Part shown: piece after piece, positions 12,593 to 13,108 of the stretch
Layout of the letters: each line of letters begins with the position of its first letter
How positions within the stretch are numbered: position 1 is the stretch's first letter
Origin: Patescibacteria group bacterium
GTDB lineage: Bacteria; Patescibacteriota; Gracilibacteria; UM-FILTER-43-11
Length of the DNA stretch: 13,108 nt
Reading direction: 5' to 3'
Assembly (NCBI GenBank): GCA_029260955.1
Contig: JAJDCF010000083.1
Location: 1 to 13,108 of the forward strand
Translations under genes and position numbers: made by a program
Notes under the pieces: generated by a model
The model's input: the letters and a program-made list of their open reading frames with translations, nothing else
The model's database searches: none
Told to the model about the DNA's origin: nothing

Positions 12593-12988
12593 GTGACCCC
12601 AACACTCCTAAAACAAATCCATTTCTTTGCTCATCTTGATGATGAAAAAATAGATTTAGTATCAAAGGAGCTCGCATCAAAAAAATTCAAAAAAGGTGAT
12701 GTAGTTATGCACCAAGACGCTGAAGCAAACGGGGTGCATGTGATCATTTCGGGAAAAGTAGAGGTAGAGATTAATAACAAAGTTGTCACCAGCCTGGAAG
12801 ACAACGATTTTTTTGGAGAAATGGCTCTTGTGGCACACACCCCAAGATCAGCCACCATAAGAGTGGTGTCAGATGATCTATCAACGTTGTTTTTGTCCAA
12901 AGAAGCCTTTGAAGAGATCAAAGACGAACTTGGTGAAGACGTAAAGCAAGAGATGCTACAGAGGATTATTGAAAATTACGAAGAATAG
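12593..12988 (+). CDS. Cyclic-nucleotide-binding-domain protein, intact pocket
   Basis: Encodes 131 residues starting at GTG 12593; the N-terminal LLKQIHFFAHLDDEKIDLVS is the standard CNB lead helix, so this start is well supported. The cassette FFGEMALVAHTPRSATI has both key residues, E76 for the ribose 2'-OH and R85 for the phosphate, so binding of a cyclic nucleotide is plausible. It has no DNA-binding or catalytic domain, so it is a stand-alone sensor or part of a complex. It shares FKKGDVV, DFFG and the FEEIKDEL-like helix with the upstream protein, which fits tandem duplication. The pair form an operon. No cyclase is in the window. Confidence 0.85.
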   Translation: MTPTLLKQIHFFAHLDDEKIDLVSKELASKKFKKGDVVMHQDAEANGVHVIISGKVEVEINNKVVTSLEDNDFFGEMALVAHTPRSATIRVVSDDLSTLFLSKEAFEEIKDELGEDVKQEMLQRIIENYEE

Positions 12989-12990
12989 GC

Positions 12991-13107
12991 CTATTCATTC
13001 TTCAATTCACGGATTTCGTCCTCCAATTCATGAATTCTTTTAACAAATTTGATCTGTCTTTTTAGTATTTCGCCCAAAACAGCAAAAATATTGAAAAAAT
13101 CCGGGTA
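12991..13107 (-). CDS. Unidentified protein, C-terminal fragment (coiled coil)
   Basis: An open minus-strand frame enters from the right edge and stops with TAG at 12991-12993, two bases after the convergent CNB gene. The 38 visible residues go from a hydrophobic piece (DFFNIFAVLGEIL) to a charged heptad-like helix (RIHELEDEIRELKNE). Too little is seen to name it. Confidence 0.5.
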   Translation of the reverse strand, partial: YPDFFNIFAVLGEILKRQIKFVKRIHELEDEIRELKNE

Positions 13108-13108
13108 A

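Noticed and set aside
1..13108. TGA read as glycine (Gracilibacteria-type code)
   Set aside because: All recognised proteins are full length with ordinary GGN glycines and no in-frame TGA, so reassignment is not shown. Only avoidance of TGA as a stop is visible.
1..13108. CRISPR array, insertion sequence or rRNA
   Set aside because: No regularly spaced repeats, transposase frame or rRNA-like segment was found on reading both strands.

Overview
The window looks like a chromosome segment of a small, AT-rich bacterium, most likely a member of the Patescibacteria (Candidate Phyla Radiation). This is an inference: compact house-keeping genes sit beside toxin-antitoxin modules, short hypothetical membrane proteins and a DUF3352-like protein, no clear AGGAGG ribosome binding sites are visible, and promoters are simple sigma70 type. 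No rRNA or tRNA is present to fix the lineage. All recognisable genes read through with the standard code, but none of them uses TGA as its stop.

Layout. 1-399: tail of an antitoxin gene overlapping a MazF-like toxin. 416-3048: promoter, a SecD protein-export subunit that carries an inserted parvulin prolyl isomerase domain, and one base later an RNase HI. 3049-3218: a short unexplained segment. 3219-4014 (minus strand): thioredoxin and an HU-type DNA-binding protein, each with its own promoter and with a strong hairpin terminator after HU. 3952-4273: AT-rich divergent promoter region between HU and topA. 4274-6505: topoisomerase I with four zinc ribbons. 6549-8195: a DUF3352-like single-pass membrane protein. 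8152-8616 (minus): a secreted cysteine-containing hypothetical protein. In front of it lies a consensus promoter whose predicted start begins a 74-base structured RNA ending in a U-tract. 8775-10893: the groES-groEL operon, with a CIRCE element overlapping its promoter and a terminator. 10898-11643 (minus): an HTH-domain antitoxin and Doc toxin module with paired palindromic operators, bracketed by a 19-base direct repeat. 11778-12988: a small three-helix membrane protein and two tandem cyclic-nucleotide-binding-domain proteins. 12991-13107: the 3' end of a minus-strand gene.

How it fits together. The theme is protein quality and envelope maintenance (SecD with a folding domain, thioredoxin, GroES/GroEL under HrcA/CIRCE control) mixed with nucleic-acid housekeeping (RNase HI, HU, topoisomerase I) and two toxin-antitoxin modules. 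The most unusual items are the SecD-parvulin fusion, which may contain a second, degenerate parvulin-like repeat; the putative structured RNA at 8632-8713; the total absence of TGA stops in recognised genes; a TTAAGAATTA element at a fixed distance before the trxA, HU and groEL starts; and the direct repeats around the Doc module.
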